Shown: positions 11,205-22,460, numbered from the stretch's first letter. The stretch: DNA of 64,000 nt from Acanthosepion esculentum (GCA_964036315.1 OZ038510.1:79129349-79193348), one strand, 5' to 3'. Translations and numbers: made by a program. Notes: a model not told the origin generated them from the letters alone.

Positions 11205-12245
11205 AGTTTTTTTCCAAAAAGTATAGTTGGTAATATTATTTTTCAAAAACGTAGAGCTGGTAATAATATTTTTTCAAAAACGTAGAGCTGGTAGTAATAT
11301 TTTTTCAAAAACGTAGAGCTGGTAATAATATTTTTCCAAAAACGTAGAGCTGGTAATAATGTTTTTTACAAAAACGTAGAGCTGGTAATGTTTTTTTCAA
11401 AAACGTATAGCTGGTAATAATATTTTTCAAAAACGTATAGCTGGTAATAATATTTTTCAAAAACGTAGAGCTGGTAATAATACTTTTCAAAAACGTAGAG
11501 CTGGTAATAATACTTTTCAAAAACGTAGAGCTGGTAATAATACTTTTCAAAAACATAGAGCTGGTAATAATATTTTTTCATTTTCATTCTGGTTTTTCAA
11601 AAACGTATAGCTGGTAATAACACTTTTCCAAAATCGTAGAGCTGGTAATAATATTTTTCAAAAACGTAGAGCTAGTAATAATATTTTTCAAAAACGTAGA
11701 ACTGGTAATAATATTTTTCCAAAAACGTAGAGCTGGTAATAATATTTTTCAAAAACGTAGAGCTGGCAATAATATTTTTCAAAAACGTAGAGCTGGCAAT
11801 AATATTTTTCAAAAACGTAGGGCTGGCAATAATATTTTTCAAAAACGTAGAGCTGGTAATAATATTTTTCAAAAATGTAGAGCTGGTAATAATATTTTTT
11901 TTTTTCATTTTCATTCTGGTTTTTCAAAAACGTATAGCTGGTAATAACACTTTTCCAAAAACGTAGAGCTGGTAATAATATTTTTTCAAAAACGTAGAGC
12001 TGGTAATAATATTTTTCCACAAACGTAGAGCTGGTAATAATATTTTTTCAAAACCGTAGAGCTGGTAATAATATTTTTCAAAAACGTAGAGCTGGTAATA
12101 ATATTTTTTCAAAAACGTAGGGCTGGCAATAATGTTTTTTCAAAAATGTAGAGCTGGTAAAAATGTTTTTTTCAAAAACGTATAGCTGGTAATAATATTT
12201 TTCAAAAACGTAGAGCTGGTAATAATATTTTTTCATTTTCATTCT
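11205..12245. repeat. About 30-bp AT-rich minisatellite with higher-order structure
   Basis: More than thirty units of the form ttcaaaaacgtagagctgg + taataatatttt, with variants cgtatag, ggcaat and aacact. A spacer attttcattctggtttttc interrupts the array near 11,580, 11,905 and 12,236, so a block of about 325-330 bp is itself repeated. Minus-strand reading frames here (YYYQLYVFEK-type repeats) are shadows of the array. Confidence 0.9.
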
Positions 12246-12331
12246 GGTCTTTTGTGATCTTTATAAAAAAGCAATTATTTTGTTGATAAAATTTAATTTA
12301 ATTGCTTAGCTACTCAAATAAAGTTCAAATA

Positions 12332-13230
12332 TGCGGATGTAGTTTGTCGTCATACCCAGGACGCGGATGTAGTTTGTCGTCATACCCCGGACGCGGATGT
12401 AGTTTGTCGTCATACCCCGGACGCGGATGTAGTTTGTCGCCATATCCAGGACGCGGATGTAGTTTGTCGTCATACCCCGGACGCGGATGTAGTTTGTCGT
12501 CATACCCCGGACGCGGATGTAGTTTGTCGCCATATCCAGGACGCGGATGTAGTTTGTCGTCATACCCCGGACTCGGATGTAGTTTGTCGTCATACCCCGG
12601 ACGCGGATGTAGTTTGTCGCCATATCCAGGACGCGGATGTAGTTTGTCGTCATACCCCGGACTCGGATGTAGTTTGTCGTCATACCCCGAACGCGGATGT
12701 AGTTTGTCGCCATATCCAGGACGCGGATGTAGTTTGTCGTCATACCCCGGACGCGGATGTAGTTTGTCGCCATACCCAGGACGCGGATGTAGTTTGTCGC
12801 CATACCCCGGACGCGGATGTAGTTTGTCGTCATACCCCGGACGCGGATGTAGTTTGTCGCCATATCCAGGACGCGGATGTAGTTTGTCGCCATACCCCGG
12901 ACGCGGATGTAGTTTGTCGCCATACCCCGGACGCGGATGTAGTTTGTCGCCATATCCAGGACGCGGATGTAGTTTGTCGTCATACCCCGGACGCGGATGT
13001 AGTTTGTCGTCATACCCCGGACGCGGATGTAGTTTGTCGCCATATCCAGGACGCGGATGTAGTTTGTCGTCATACCCCGGACGCGGATGTAGTTTGTCGC
13101 CATATCCAGGACGCGGATGTAGTTTGTCGTCATACCCCGGACGCGGATGTAGTTTGTCATCATACCCAGGACGCGGATGTAGTTTGTCGTCATACCCAGG
13201 ACGCGGATGTAGTTTGTCGTCATACCCAGG
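12332..13230. repeat. 30-bp minisatellite, about 30 units
   Basis: The unit is exactly 30 bp (acgcggatgtagtttgtc plus gtcataccccgg). Variants are gtcataccccgg (A), gccatatccagg (B), gccataccccgg and gtcatacccagg. Much of the array follows B-A-A, a 90-bp higher-order unit. Because 30 is a multiple of 3 and the unit lacks stops, one plus and two minus frames stay open throughout. They are not supported as genes: no start context, no splice sites, and the repeat sits in a dispersed element. Confidence 0.95.
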
Positions 13231-13402
13231 ACATGGTACAAACATGGAAGTTCACTATTTGCCCATAGCTGGGACCCCAACAGGTGCTACCACCGCGGGT
13301 CTGGGTGGACCTGGGAACATCAGCAATTAAGAGGTGCTACCACGCTTCCTCAAAACCTCTTGATCAGAGGCCTTGCTGTTGGATGCAGTTTAACGTCGTA
13401 CG
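13231..13402 (+). repeat. Right flank of the 30-bp array, dispersed repeat
   Basis: Parallels 4,480-4,625: gttcactatttgcccatag, gggaccccaacaggtgctac, gggaacatcagcaatt, ggccttgctg. It ends in ggatgcagtttaacgtcgta, a diverged unit of the adjoining minisatellite. Confidence 0.6.
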
Positions 13403-15340
13403 CTATAGTAAAAGTATTTTTTTTTAACACCTACTGATCTGGAGGATGACAACAACACTGAACAGATGACTTTTTGCCACATATCTTTCATATGTCAAAA
13501 ACATGCGTTTTAAAACAGCTATTTTTTTATGAATAATATTTTTCTGAGAATTTTTCCCAAAGACCCCTTTTTTGTTGTTTCTGTCCCTAAATTTGAATTT
13601 TAAAAAAAAATTCATGTTTTCAGTAAGTCTCACTGAAAAAGAATGATTATATTAAAAAAAAAAAAAAAAAAAAATTTAGAAAAGTTTTGAGTTGACAAAA
13701 TGAGAAGTGCGTCCAGTTAGAAAGAGTTTCACTCAATCAGGGGGAATAACTAACATTTTCTTTTTTGACTTTTGAATGGCCATCCATAGTTTTTTTGTCG
13801 GAGATGATTTTTTTAATTTTTTTTTTTTAAATAAAGTTATTTTGAAATATGTTGCGGCTCGCAGATTGTAATAAGCTTTCTAATTTATGATCTATAAAAA
13901 TAGATCTTTTTAATGAGCGAAAAAAAAAAAAAAAAGGTGCTTATTTAAAAGCTGTTTTCATTAAAAAATGTCTTAGTTTTCTTGCATTTTTGTATTTTAA
14001 ATTCAGAGCTAAAATTGGGGTTTAAGCGGGTCAAAATTTTACCTCGAAATTTGATTTATATTCCTCAAAGTCTCCTTTATTTAAAAAATAAAATTAATTA
14101 CACACCTAGTTTTAAAGTTTTCATAAAATTAAGCAAGGTGGGTATCAGACGTAAAAAAAAATATTTTTACGTTACCATGACTTTCTAAAAGACAAACATT
14201 TTTTAAATAAATTCAGTCATTTCGAAATAAGTTCTGAAAGTTTCACGAAATTGGGACAATTATTTGATTTTTACAATAATTTCCAAATTTATGTCTTTAT
14301 TTTAAGTGAAAAAAAGCTCATGCAAAATATTAGGTGATCTTTGACCTAAAAAAAAAAAAAGAAAAAAATTTTCAACCACAAATTTAAACGTGCTAACTAA
14401 ATATGAATAAAAAGTTTCAAGAAATAATTAAAAAATACTTTGGTCTCTACTCTTATTAATAAAGTTTTTCGTGATAAAATTTTGTTTTTATTAAGTTTGG
14501 GGCCTTTTTTCATCAGGATATGCCACTTTTTTTTTTATCGAAAACTGGGACATCTCATTTAGTATTATTTTCATGATAAAACTAAGAAAATAAATAATTT
14601 GGTTGCAAAATATTTTAAATAAACGTTGATTTTTAATTTTGTTAAAATTAATTTTGAAAAAATATAATTGATTTTTAAAAGAATTTGAAACGGAGATTTT
14701 TAAAAAATTTTGTTTATAAAATAATGGTGGACATGAAAAAAAAAAAAAAAATTTAACGAAAATTTCGGACATAAATGTTGAAAGTTACATGCAGATACAG
14801 GAAAAAACAATTAAGTAGAACGATGTTTGTTTTTCTTTTTTGTTTCGTACGCTAAAAGAAAAAAAAAATTACCTTTTTTGTTTTTTTATGGCAAATAAAA
14901 GCTTTTTTTCTTCTTTGGTACTTAGTAAAAAAAAAGTTTTATTACTGTCCAGCAATTCCTATGGCCGGTCTTTACAGGTAAATGTTGAAAATTTAATGAA
15001 GATGTTATATGCGGATATATGCGCATGCGCAGACACAGACAGACGCAGAGAAAGTGAAAAACGAATTAGGTTAAAAAACGAAGTTTGTTTTTCTTTGTTT
15101 CGTATAAAAGCGGGGATTATGAAACAAAAAATACTTTTTTTTTTATGGCACATATAAGCTTCCTTTTTTTTTCCCTCTCTCTCTTCTTCGGTACTTAATG
15201 AAAAGTTTTACTGTCCACCTATTCCTATCAGCAGTACTAATTCGGAAATTTTTTTTCACAGAAATTTAACATAAGTGTGAGAAGACATCTTTCAATAATC
15301 ACTTCCGTGGTGAGATCATTATATGTTCTTCTGATGTCTT
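13403..15340. other. AT-rich DNA with A/T homopolymers, no gene seen
   Basis: Frequent A and T runs (for example 13,653-13,674 and 13,920-13,935). Parts resemble 9.6-11 kb. Short open frames at 13,982 and 14,840 are Lys/Phe-rich and read as composition artefacts. Confidence 0.4.
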
Positions 15341-16400
15341 GAGTCTGTGGCGCCTATGGGCGAGTCAGTCGGTAAATTTGTCATGGAATTTGGAAGCTGA
15401 AAGCGACTCCTTTCTTTGTATCAGAAGATTTTATCTTCAGTCAGATTTTTATCCTCGGACGATAAAGACGTGTTTATTCTGGCTCCGTGGTGAACTAGTC
15501 TAGTTTGCCATGTATACTGTTGTTACCTAATATAATTCGAATTATTTGCCTTTAAACTAAAAGTTTATAGAATTAATATTTATTTAGCTTTTATTACTGA
15601 TTTTATTTAATAAATGGATGGGAATAGGGGGGGGGGTGAGTTTTCGCATCGAAGGGCTTTTTGTTAAAAGATTTAATTGGCTTCAGTAGAAATCCGTAGC
15701 TTTGAAAAACTTTGAAGAGAAGATTTGTTCAGCTTCGGTAGAATTCCGTAGCTAAGTTTTGTTTAAATGTGAAATTTTAAAAGGGAAGATTTTATTGGCT
15801 TCGGTAGAATTCCGAAGCTAAAAGTAATTATATTCCCTAGAAGGGGAATTATTTCATTTGATTTATTTGTTTGTTGATTCGGAGAATCAACGTTTCTTTT
15901 TGTTTGGCAGGGTCATTCGATGCGGGGAATTCTGCCCCTATTCACGTTCTTTATTTTAAAAATTGGATTTAATTCCAAAGCAAAAGAAAATATTTTGAAG
16001 GATATTCTTCTTCATGGAATAAGATTTTAAGATCCTAGACTAGGTTAGGATTGTGTTTTACAATTTACTCTTTCAGCTCCAGAGGATGTGAAAAAGAGTT
16101 TCAAAGAAAAAGAAATATTTGAAGAAAGAAGAAACACAAAAGAAATTGAATTGATTGTAAAAAATCTGTTGAAATAAATATTTAATCTGTGAACACTAAC
16201 GGTATAGTTGTTGTTTATAAGATCGTCTGCTTCATAGAGTGGGTTTATCGTTGATTTCCTTTGAAGAAGCCAACGAAATCGGGAGTTTAATGCTGCGTGT
16301 TATTAATGTATTAAATCGTAATTTAAATATATTACTTTACGGGTAAAATTTAAATTTGATTGATTATTGAATTTTTCATTTGAATTTGGGTCTTTAACAT
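15341..16400. other. Less AT-rich spacer with short imperfect repeats
   Basis: Three related segments at about 15,680, 15,730 and 15,800 carry cttcggtagaattccg with small palindromes (agcttcgg / ccgaagct). A G run lies near 15,630. No coding region identified. Confidence 0.35.
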
Positions 16401-16424
16401 TACCCTAAACATAAGAGACTATAT

Positions 16425-16570
16425 ATATATATATATATATTATAATTTTATCATATAGACAAAACCATTTTACCCACAACAAAGATGCAACTTGGTTTCA
16501 GTGCATTTTAACTGCACATCTACGGGTGAGAGTCGGAAATGGTTATGAACGATCCTGTTTGTAGGCAAGC
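16425..16570 (+). repeat. Dispersed repeat, inverted copy at 42,660-42,790
   Basis: Shares acaaaaccattttac, aaagatgcaacttggtttca, gcattttaactgcacatct and the aaatggtt end with the reverse strand at 42.7 kb. Both copies abut (TA)n on the same side. Confidence 0.7.
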
Positions 16571-16830
16571 CCGGATGTAAAACCTCACTTCCTTTTTCCA
16601 TTTTTTGAGAAGAAAAATGTACTTAACAAAATATACCTAGAGTATCTAAGTGAAACGAACCCGGACGAGGCTTTGCCGAAGGGCAAAGTTTTGTCCAGGG
16701 TGGTAGACAAGCCCTGAACCCGTTTATACGGGTTCTTAAGGGAGTATTTTTGGCCGAGCTTACGGCTCGGAGAAACCCACGTTAAACTAGGCCTTGTGCC
16801 ACATACTTTCCTTATGGGGGGGGGGGGTAT

Positions 16831-17027
16831 TGTTAAATATAGGAATGAGTTGAGACCTAACGAGTCAAGACATTAGTTCACTCTAAACCAGACTGACAGT
16901 TAAATACTAACACCTTCAACTTCTTGTATTATATTTCTGTTGTAATATATCTTTGTTATTTACTACACTTGTGTTCATGTTGTTCTTCCTTGGACCATAA
17001 CCGTAGTGCAAGGATATTGGACAATAA
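16831..17027 (+). repeat. Possible short LTR of an old gypsy element
   Basis: Begins tgttaaatatagg and ends ggacaataaca, with tggtgacgaggactg directly after, which resembles a gypsy primer-binding site. A gag-like frame follows 360 bp downstream on the same strand. No second LTR copy was found, so the boundaries are tentative. Confidence 0.4.
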
Positions 17028-17385
17028 CAGTGGTGACGAGGACTGAAGAAACAAACTACGCGGAGAAATCCTAAAAGAGTATACTGAGGAAACTTCAGAA
17101 ACAAACTACGCGGAGATACCAAAAAAGTATACTCAAGAAACAAGCTCTACGTGGAGAATCTACACAATCTTTTACTATCGGTCGTCCGTAACAGAGGTAG
17201 TGAAAAAAACAAAACAAAAAAACAACAAAACAAAACAAGTCATACACAAACATAAGAGAATTTTCTTTTTGGACACCAACTTTACAGTAGTAACAAAAAC
17301 CTGAAGTCTAAACTAAAAGAAAAATACTTACACATAATTACGGTAAATATTAAGGCAACCATATTGGAACTTATGAAAATACAAT

Positions 17386-17637
17386 TTGAGCAGCAACAGA
17401 AAAACGAGACAAAAGCATCTTGAACTACAAGAATTATTGCTACGGTTAATAACAAATAAAGGGCAAAATTCCGAGAATGCAACAGTTCTCTCGCAAAATG
17501 CTACATGGAGCTCTATCGAAGACTTCACGTATGCACCGGACGAAGACAAAACCTTCGCAGCTTACTACAGAAGGTACGAAGATTTATATGAGTTTGATTG
17601 CGGGAATTGGTCAGACGCGAGAAAAGTACGTCTACTA
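17386..17637 (+). pseudogene. Old Ty3/gypsy gag, 5' part, split by a younger element
   Basis: An open frame with WSSIEDFTYAPDEDKTFAAY, then YRRYEDLY and KVRLL, the pattern of gypsy Gag proteins that begin with a (I/F)xxFxYxP...FxxWYxRxED segment. It runs straight into the 5' edge of the younger retrotransposon. The homology resumes after that element at 23,209 on the same strand but with frameshifts and stops, so the gene is dead. The two parts are not joined here. Confidence 0.65.
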
Positions 17638-18357
17638 TGGTGATGGGGGGTAGAGTTCTCGTTGTTAATTGTTGCTTGTATCAGAAGGTAGATAAATAGT
17701 AGCAGTCCTTCGGGACAGCCGCTAGTTTGGCCTAAAGGTTCAACAAGCAATCAAATTGGGGTCACCATAACATAAACAAAATAACATACGAAAGAGAAGG
17801 GTATATCAAAAACACTTTGTATTTAAATGCAACATCAATGAATAGTACAATGTTTCTTGATTTACACGCACAAAGTCCGTTACAAAATGTTCATTCATAG
17901 AAGAGAAATCCGATTATTAAAAGAATATAAGTGTCTTTTGTTAATACTTAAGTTCATGACGTGCTGGTCACAGGAGATGAAAGGTGAGGTCAATGGGTTG
18001 GTAGGAGTCCTTTGATATCTCCGTTGGTGAAGGAAGACTGAAGGCATCGGGTTTGATGGGTGAGAAAAGCGTAGCGACATTCACTGACGGTACTTCAAAG
18101 CTTTCTCTCCTAGAAGTGAATTTATCGCTCTATTTATGTGTGCCCATCGGATCAGAGTCAGTCTGCCGAAACAAACTGTTGGGTATGGCGCGGAGCCGTT
18201 TAATTGGTGGAAATTGCTTATTATTCTTTTTATTTCTTTTTAATTTTCCCCCGGAAATTCTGCGTGGAGCCGGGTGCGCAAAGACCAGTATTGGTCATTT
18301 GCTGTCTAAACCTCTGAGGGTTAATATCCGGTCCTTCGCTTGCTCCGTGCCACCACA
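17638..18357 (-). repeat. 3' LTR of the CsRn1-like element
   Basis: 720 bp, same length as its partner at 22,489-23,208. Element strand starts TGTGGTGGCACGG and ends CCCCATCACCA. The abutting left flank is CTACTA. Confidence 0.95.
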
Positions 18358-18375
18358 TAACTTTCGCCCCAGTAA
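18358..18375 (-). other. Polypurine tract region
   Basis: On the element strand ACTGGGGCGAAAGTTA immediately precedes the 3' LTR; GGGGCGAAAG is the likely plus-strand primer. Confidence 0.6.
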
Positions 18376-18420
18376 ACGGAGTTGTTGTTGTTTTTTTTTG
18401 TTTTGTTTTTTTTGTTTTTT

Positions 18421-21400
18421 TTAGTAATAAAAATATGTGTTTTCTTTCTTCCATTTAATCGTTCTACCGGACTTCGTTCTAGTTTCTGGTTTGTTATCAT
18501 TAGTTTCTTCGGAACAAGATAGGGAGTTATCCAAATCCGGTCTTGATCCAATGGAATCTTTTGATTTTATATTTTCAGAAATATATGCAGGTTTTAGTCT
18601 ATCTATTGAAACATTACTATGTACGTCATCCGATCTTTTAATAGTAAAATATTTTTCATGACGACTTAATACTTGGAATGGACCTGTGTATGGAGCTTCC
18701 AATGGCTTTCTTACTCTGTCTGTTCTTAGCCAGATACTTTTACATGTTTGTAAATCTTTTGGAATGTAAGAATTAGGTATTGTATGCAGGTGTCCCCTGG
18801 ATAATTTGTCCATGTCAAATTTTTGCATCTCGTCGGCTAGAATTTTAACGTGCGAGTTTGTCATTTCACTATTCTCGTTCTTGATAGAGTCAATTAACAA
18901 TCGGGGGACTTGTGCATGACTCCCTGTTACTGCAGTAAATGAAGAATAGTTTGATTCGTTAGGTGTTATCCTCATTCCCAAAAGGACGATAGGAAGAGCT
19001 GACAACCACGATTCTTTCCTGGCTATAATAGCCGTTTTTAAAGTTCTGTGTGCTCGCTCAACTAATCCATTCGTTTGCGGATGGTACGCCGTTGTTCGTA
19101 ATCTGTGGAAGCCTATTATTTTTGATAGTTCTGAGAATAATTCGGATTCAAATTGGCTTCCTCTGTCCGTAACGACATGAAGAGGAACCCCGAATCGGGA
19201 GATCCACAGATTGACAAAAGCCGTTGATATTGATTTTGCCGTAATTTCTGTTATTGGGCATGCTTCTATCCATCTCGTATTTCTATCAATGCATGTTAAT
19301 AAATATCGATATGGTGAAAAATAAGGGTCAGTTTGGTTCTTTACTGGTGGTAAGGGACCGACAATATCCACATGCACCGTTTCAAAACGACTGGAAGGTA
19401 ATTCAAATGGATTTACTTTGCTCTTTGTGTGTTTTATTATTTTTGCTTGTTGGCAGTGTTGGCATTCTGTGCACCAGGTTTTTATTGACTTGTCCATCTT
19501 CGGCCAATAGTATCTGGATTTTATTATTTTTCTTGAAGATGTTATTCCTGGATGTGATAGATTATGCAGACTGTCAAATACCGATTTTCTGAGCTTTTCA
19601 GTCACAAAAGGTCGTGGAAAAGGTAATGTCGTGTCACATAATATGGTTTCATTTTGATTTATTGTGTATGGTTTCAGTTGATCTTTGAATGCCTGAATTT
19701 CATTGTCAGTAGCTTGATGCTTCATTATTTCTTGTAAGTCACATATATCAATAGTGATCGCGTTGACAGGTCGTGATAAACAATCAGCTACTATATTTTG
19801 TGAACCTCTTATATGTGAAATGTCATTTACATATTCGCTGATAAAACAGAGGTGACGCTGTTGTCTATCTGATTTTAAGGAAGACTGGCTTTTAAAAGCA
19901 CTGCAAAGTGGTTTGTGATCCGTCAGTAACATTACATTTCTGCCTTCTATTAAATGTTTAAAATGGAGTACTGCTAGATAGGCAGCTAGTAGTTCTCTGT
20001 CAAAAGTAGAATATTTTTGTTGGGTTTGGGATAATTTCTTTGAAAAGAAACCTATGGGGATGGGTTGATTATCAATCATTTGATGAAGTGCTGCACCCAC
20101 CGCATAATTCGAACTGTCTGTTACAAGTTGATAGTTGTTAGCTTTCGAGCTGGGGAAAGCCAAAACAGTTACATTTGATAAAGACTTTTTCATATTTTCG
20201 AAAGATTCAATTTCTTCCTTTGTTAGGGTTAATGACTTGGAATTTTGGTTTAAACGTATTTTTTCCGTGAGAGGTAGTATGATATCGCTGAAATTTGGCA
20301 CAAGTTTTCTGTAAAAATTTGCCATTCCGATGAATCGGCGTAGTGATTTGGAATCGTTTGGTTGAGGAAATTCACTTAATTCATTCAACTTTTTAGCACT
20401 GGGTTTGAGACCACTAGCAGAAATATGAAATCCTAAAAAGTCTAATTCATTAGCACTAAATATGCATTTGGAGAGACAAATTTTAAAATCGTACTCACTC
20501 AGTTTTTGTAGTACTAGGTCGATATGCTTGGAATGAGTTTCTTCATCTTCTGAGAATATAAGGATATCGTCGATATATACAAAGGTATAATCAGTATCAC
20601 GAAAGATATTGTCCATCATTCTCTGAAAAGTACATGATGCGTTCCGTAGTCCGAAAGGCATATAGTTATATTCAAATAACCCAAAAGGGGTAGAGATGGC
20701 TGTCTTGCAAACATCCTCCGGATGTACAGGTATCTGATGATAAGCAGACGATAGGTCTATCTTTGAAAAGAACTTCTTATTATGAAGCTTCGAAGACAAG
20801 GAATTTATATTTGGGACTTGATATCGATCGGCTTTTGTTATGGTATTTAAATGTCTGTAATCGCCAACAGGTCTATATGTGCCGTCTGACTTCGGTACCA
20901 TATGTAAGGCTGAACTCCATTCAGAGTTTGAAGGGGAAATTATTCCTGCCTTTAGGAGTTTCTTGAATTCCTCTTTTGCAATTTCACATCTCTGAGCTGA
21001 TAATTGTCTGGCTCTGGAGAAAGTAGGAGGGTTGCTACCAGTTTCTATTCTATGGAATATCTTTGGTTTTGTTGCATTCGTGTCGCGATGAGGAGAAATT
21101 AAGTTTGGGTATTTCTCCAGAATTGCTCGTACCATTTTGTTAGCATCTTTATTCGGTACTAAATCTATATTCATGATAATAGACGATGGATGTGCATCGG
21201 ATTGTCTATTAGTCATTTTATCAATCAGCTTATTGTTTGTGCAGTCCACCATTAGCCCGAAATGGTTTAGGAAATCGTATCCTAGGAGTGGCTGAGCAGT
21301 TTCGGCTATTATAAATGTCCAGGTAAATTCTCGTCTGAGGTTCCGTAGTGTTAGATTCAGTACTGCTTGTCCTGAGCATTCAATCTTTTGACCGTTGGCA

Positions 21401-21585
21401 GACACTAAAGAGATATTGGTTGGGTATGTTACAGCTCCGCTTAAATATCTCTTCGGAAGTATAGATACGGCAGCTCCTGTATCCACAATAAAATTTAAAC
21501 TTTGAGCTCCTAACCGTGCGGCTACAATGAGAAGCGGCGAGGAAATGGAAGCTAACACCTCTCGCCTAGTTAGTTTTCCGAAATC
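18421..21585 (-). CDS. pol: Gypsy Pol polyprotein (protease, RT, RNase H, integrase)
   Basis: An uninterrupted frame of about 1,050 residues, in frame from just after a TGA at 21,586-21,588 to the stop at 18,421. Numbering from the GTG at 21,558: aspartic protease with DTGA at 26-29; reverse transcriptase with YIDD at 328-331; RNase H with acidic residues near D481, E522, D547 and D592; integrase zinc finger H665, H669, C699, C702; catalytic triad D731, D798, E834, with the canonical 35-residue D-E spacing; then a C-terminal domain with YTGPFQVL. All key residues are present. There is no ATG at the start and the frame is -1 to gag with a 16-nt overlap (21,570-21,585), so Gag-Pol is probably made by -1 frameshifting. 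It copies the element RNA and inserts the cDNA in the nucleus. Confidence 0.95.
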   Translation of the reverse strand, partial: DFGKLTRREVLASISSPLLIVAARLGAQSLNFIVDTGAAVSILPKRYLSGAVTYPTNISLVSANGQKIECSGQAVLNLTLRNLRREFTWTFIIAETAQPLLGYDFLNHFGLMVDCTNNKLIDKMTNRQSDAHPSSIIMNIDLVPNKDANKMVRAILEKYPNLISPHRDTNATKPKIFHRIETGSNPPTFSRARQLSAQRCEIAKEEFKKLLKAGIISPSNSEWSSALHMVPKSDGTYRPVGDYRHLNTITKADRYQVPNINSLSSKLHNKKFFSKIDLSSAYHQIPVHPEDVCKTAISTPFGLFEYNYMPFGLRNASCTFQRMMDNIFRDTDYTFVYIDDILIFSEDEETHSKHIDLVLQKLSEYDFKICLSKCIFSANELDFLGFHISASGLKPSAKKLNELSEFPQPNDSKSLRRFIGMANFYRKLVPNFSDIILPLTEKIRLNQNSKSLTLTKEEIESFENMKKSLSNVTVLAFPSSKANNYQLVTDSSNYAVGAALHQMIDNQPIPIGFFSKKLSQTQQKYSTFDRELLAAYLAVLHFKHLIEGRNVMLLTDHKPLCSAFKSQSSLKSDRQQRHLCFISEYVNDISHIRGSQNIVADCLSRPVNAITIDICDLQEIMKHQATDNEIQAFKDQLKPYTINQNETILCDTTLPFPRPFVTEKLRKSVFDSLHNLSHPGITSSRKIIKSRYYWPKMDKSIKTWCTECQHCQQAKIIKHTKSKVNPFELPSSRFETVHVDIVGPLPPVKNQTDPYFSPYRYLLTCIDRNTRWIEACPITEITAKSISTAFVNLWISRFGVPLHVVTDRGSQFESELFSELSKIIGFHRLRTTAYHPQTNGLVERAHRTLKTAIIARKESWLSALPIVLLGMRITPNESNYSSFTAVTGSHAQVPRLLIDSIKNENSEMTNSHVKILADEMQKFDMDKLSRGHLHTIPNSYIPKDLQTCKSIWLRTDRVRKPLEAPYTGPFQVLSRHEKYFTIKRSDDVHSNVSIDRLKPAYISENIKSKDSIGSRPDLDNSLSCSEETNDNKPETRTKSGRTIKWKKENTYFYY

Positions 21586-22376
21586 TCACGAGGAACTGGT
21601 GAATTTGGGCGAGAGTTGGGTTGCATTTGAACATTCCGTTTATTTGGCCATCTGCACCACGGCTTACAAAATTTTGCACGTTCCGCAAAGTATAAATGCG
21701 CTCGGCAAATTAGAGGTTTTTGGTCCTTGTTAAAAGGGCGAACACTGGTAGGGAATTTATTTTCACTGTGGGAACAGCCATGTATCCTTTTAGTTTCATT
21801 TTTATTTTGCTGTTCATCCCTTTGCTTCCCCGAAATCTGTCGAATATGTGCGGTGTCTTGTTTGTTAAAATATAATAGTAAGTCATCCGCCATTCTTCCA
21901 AGGCGATCTGTGTCTAAATCGACTTGTGCCGCTACCACTGGTTTAATGGAGTGAGGTAGGGCTTGAATAAATTTGTGACGTACGATATCGTCCCCTACGC
22001 CAATTCGGCTTGCTAATGACATAAGTTCATTCAGGTATACTGAGGGACGACCTGTTACAGTCGATGACGACATTAATTTGTCCAGCATCTCTGGTTTTGT
22101 TTTCTCGTAAGCGCCCGTCACTGCTTCTCTTAGTGCGTCGTAATCTTTTGATTGCAGTATAGTTGGCTGTATATTTCCTACTATGTCCACAGGGAGAGCT
22201 GCCAAAGTGTTAAAAATTTTTTGACTGGTCTGTCTTATATTTGCAATATTAAATTGCGCCTCCATTATCGCAAACCAAGCTATTACGTTTGATTCAATGA
22301 AGTTTGGTGGTTTTATCGCAACAGCTTGGATTGGTTGGTTTTGATTAATTGTAGTTTCTTCAGCGTCATCTGCCAT
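21570..22376 (-). CDS. gag: Gypsy Gag with CHCC zinc knuckle
   Basis: 268 residues from the ATG 112 bp after the 5' LTR. The N-terminal two thirds is a capsid-type helical domain (starts MADDAEETT; includes IKPPNF and WFAIMEAQF). Near residue 225 is ICRAHLYFAERAKFCKPWC, spacing Cx2Hx9Cx3C, the unusual CHCC nucleic-acid-binding knuckle reported for CsRn1-clade Gag rather than the usual CCHC. No stop or frameshift within it. It would form the cytoplasmic particle that packages element RNA. Confidence 0.92.
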   Translation of the reverse strand: MADDAEETTINQNQPIQAVAIKPPNFIESNVIAWFAIMEAQFNIANIRQTSQKIFNTLAALPVDIVGNIQPTILQSKDYDALREAVTGAYEKTKPEMLDKLMSSSTVTGRPSVYLNELMSLASRIGVGDDIVRHKFIQALPHSIKPVVAAQVDLDTDRLGRMADDLLLYFNKQDTAHIRQISGKQRDEQQNKNETKRIHGCSHSENKFPTSVRPFNKDQKPLICRAHLYFAERAKFCKPWCRWPNKRNVQMQPNSRPNSPVPREISEN

Positions 22377-22460
22377 GTTTTTGGTTTGTGTTGAATAAAA
22401 ATTCTAATTTTGTGACAGTTCAATTTTTTTTTTTTTTTGTGCGTGCGTGTATATATATGT

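Noticed and set aside
11305..12112. Minus frames with repeated YYYQLYVFEK-like peptides
   Set aside because: Translation of the AT-rich minisatellite; several frames are open and none has gene context.
12302..13330. 342-, 324- and 306-residue open frames over the 30-bp minisatellite
   Set aside because: Period divisible by 3 and a stop-free unit keep frames open on both strands at once. No start context or splice structure, and the sequence is a seeded repeat.
18053..18424. Plus frames inside the LTRs (123 and 104 residues)
   Set aside because: Present in both LTR copies on the antisense strand; no sign of coding selection.
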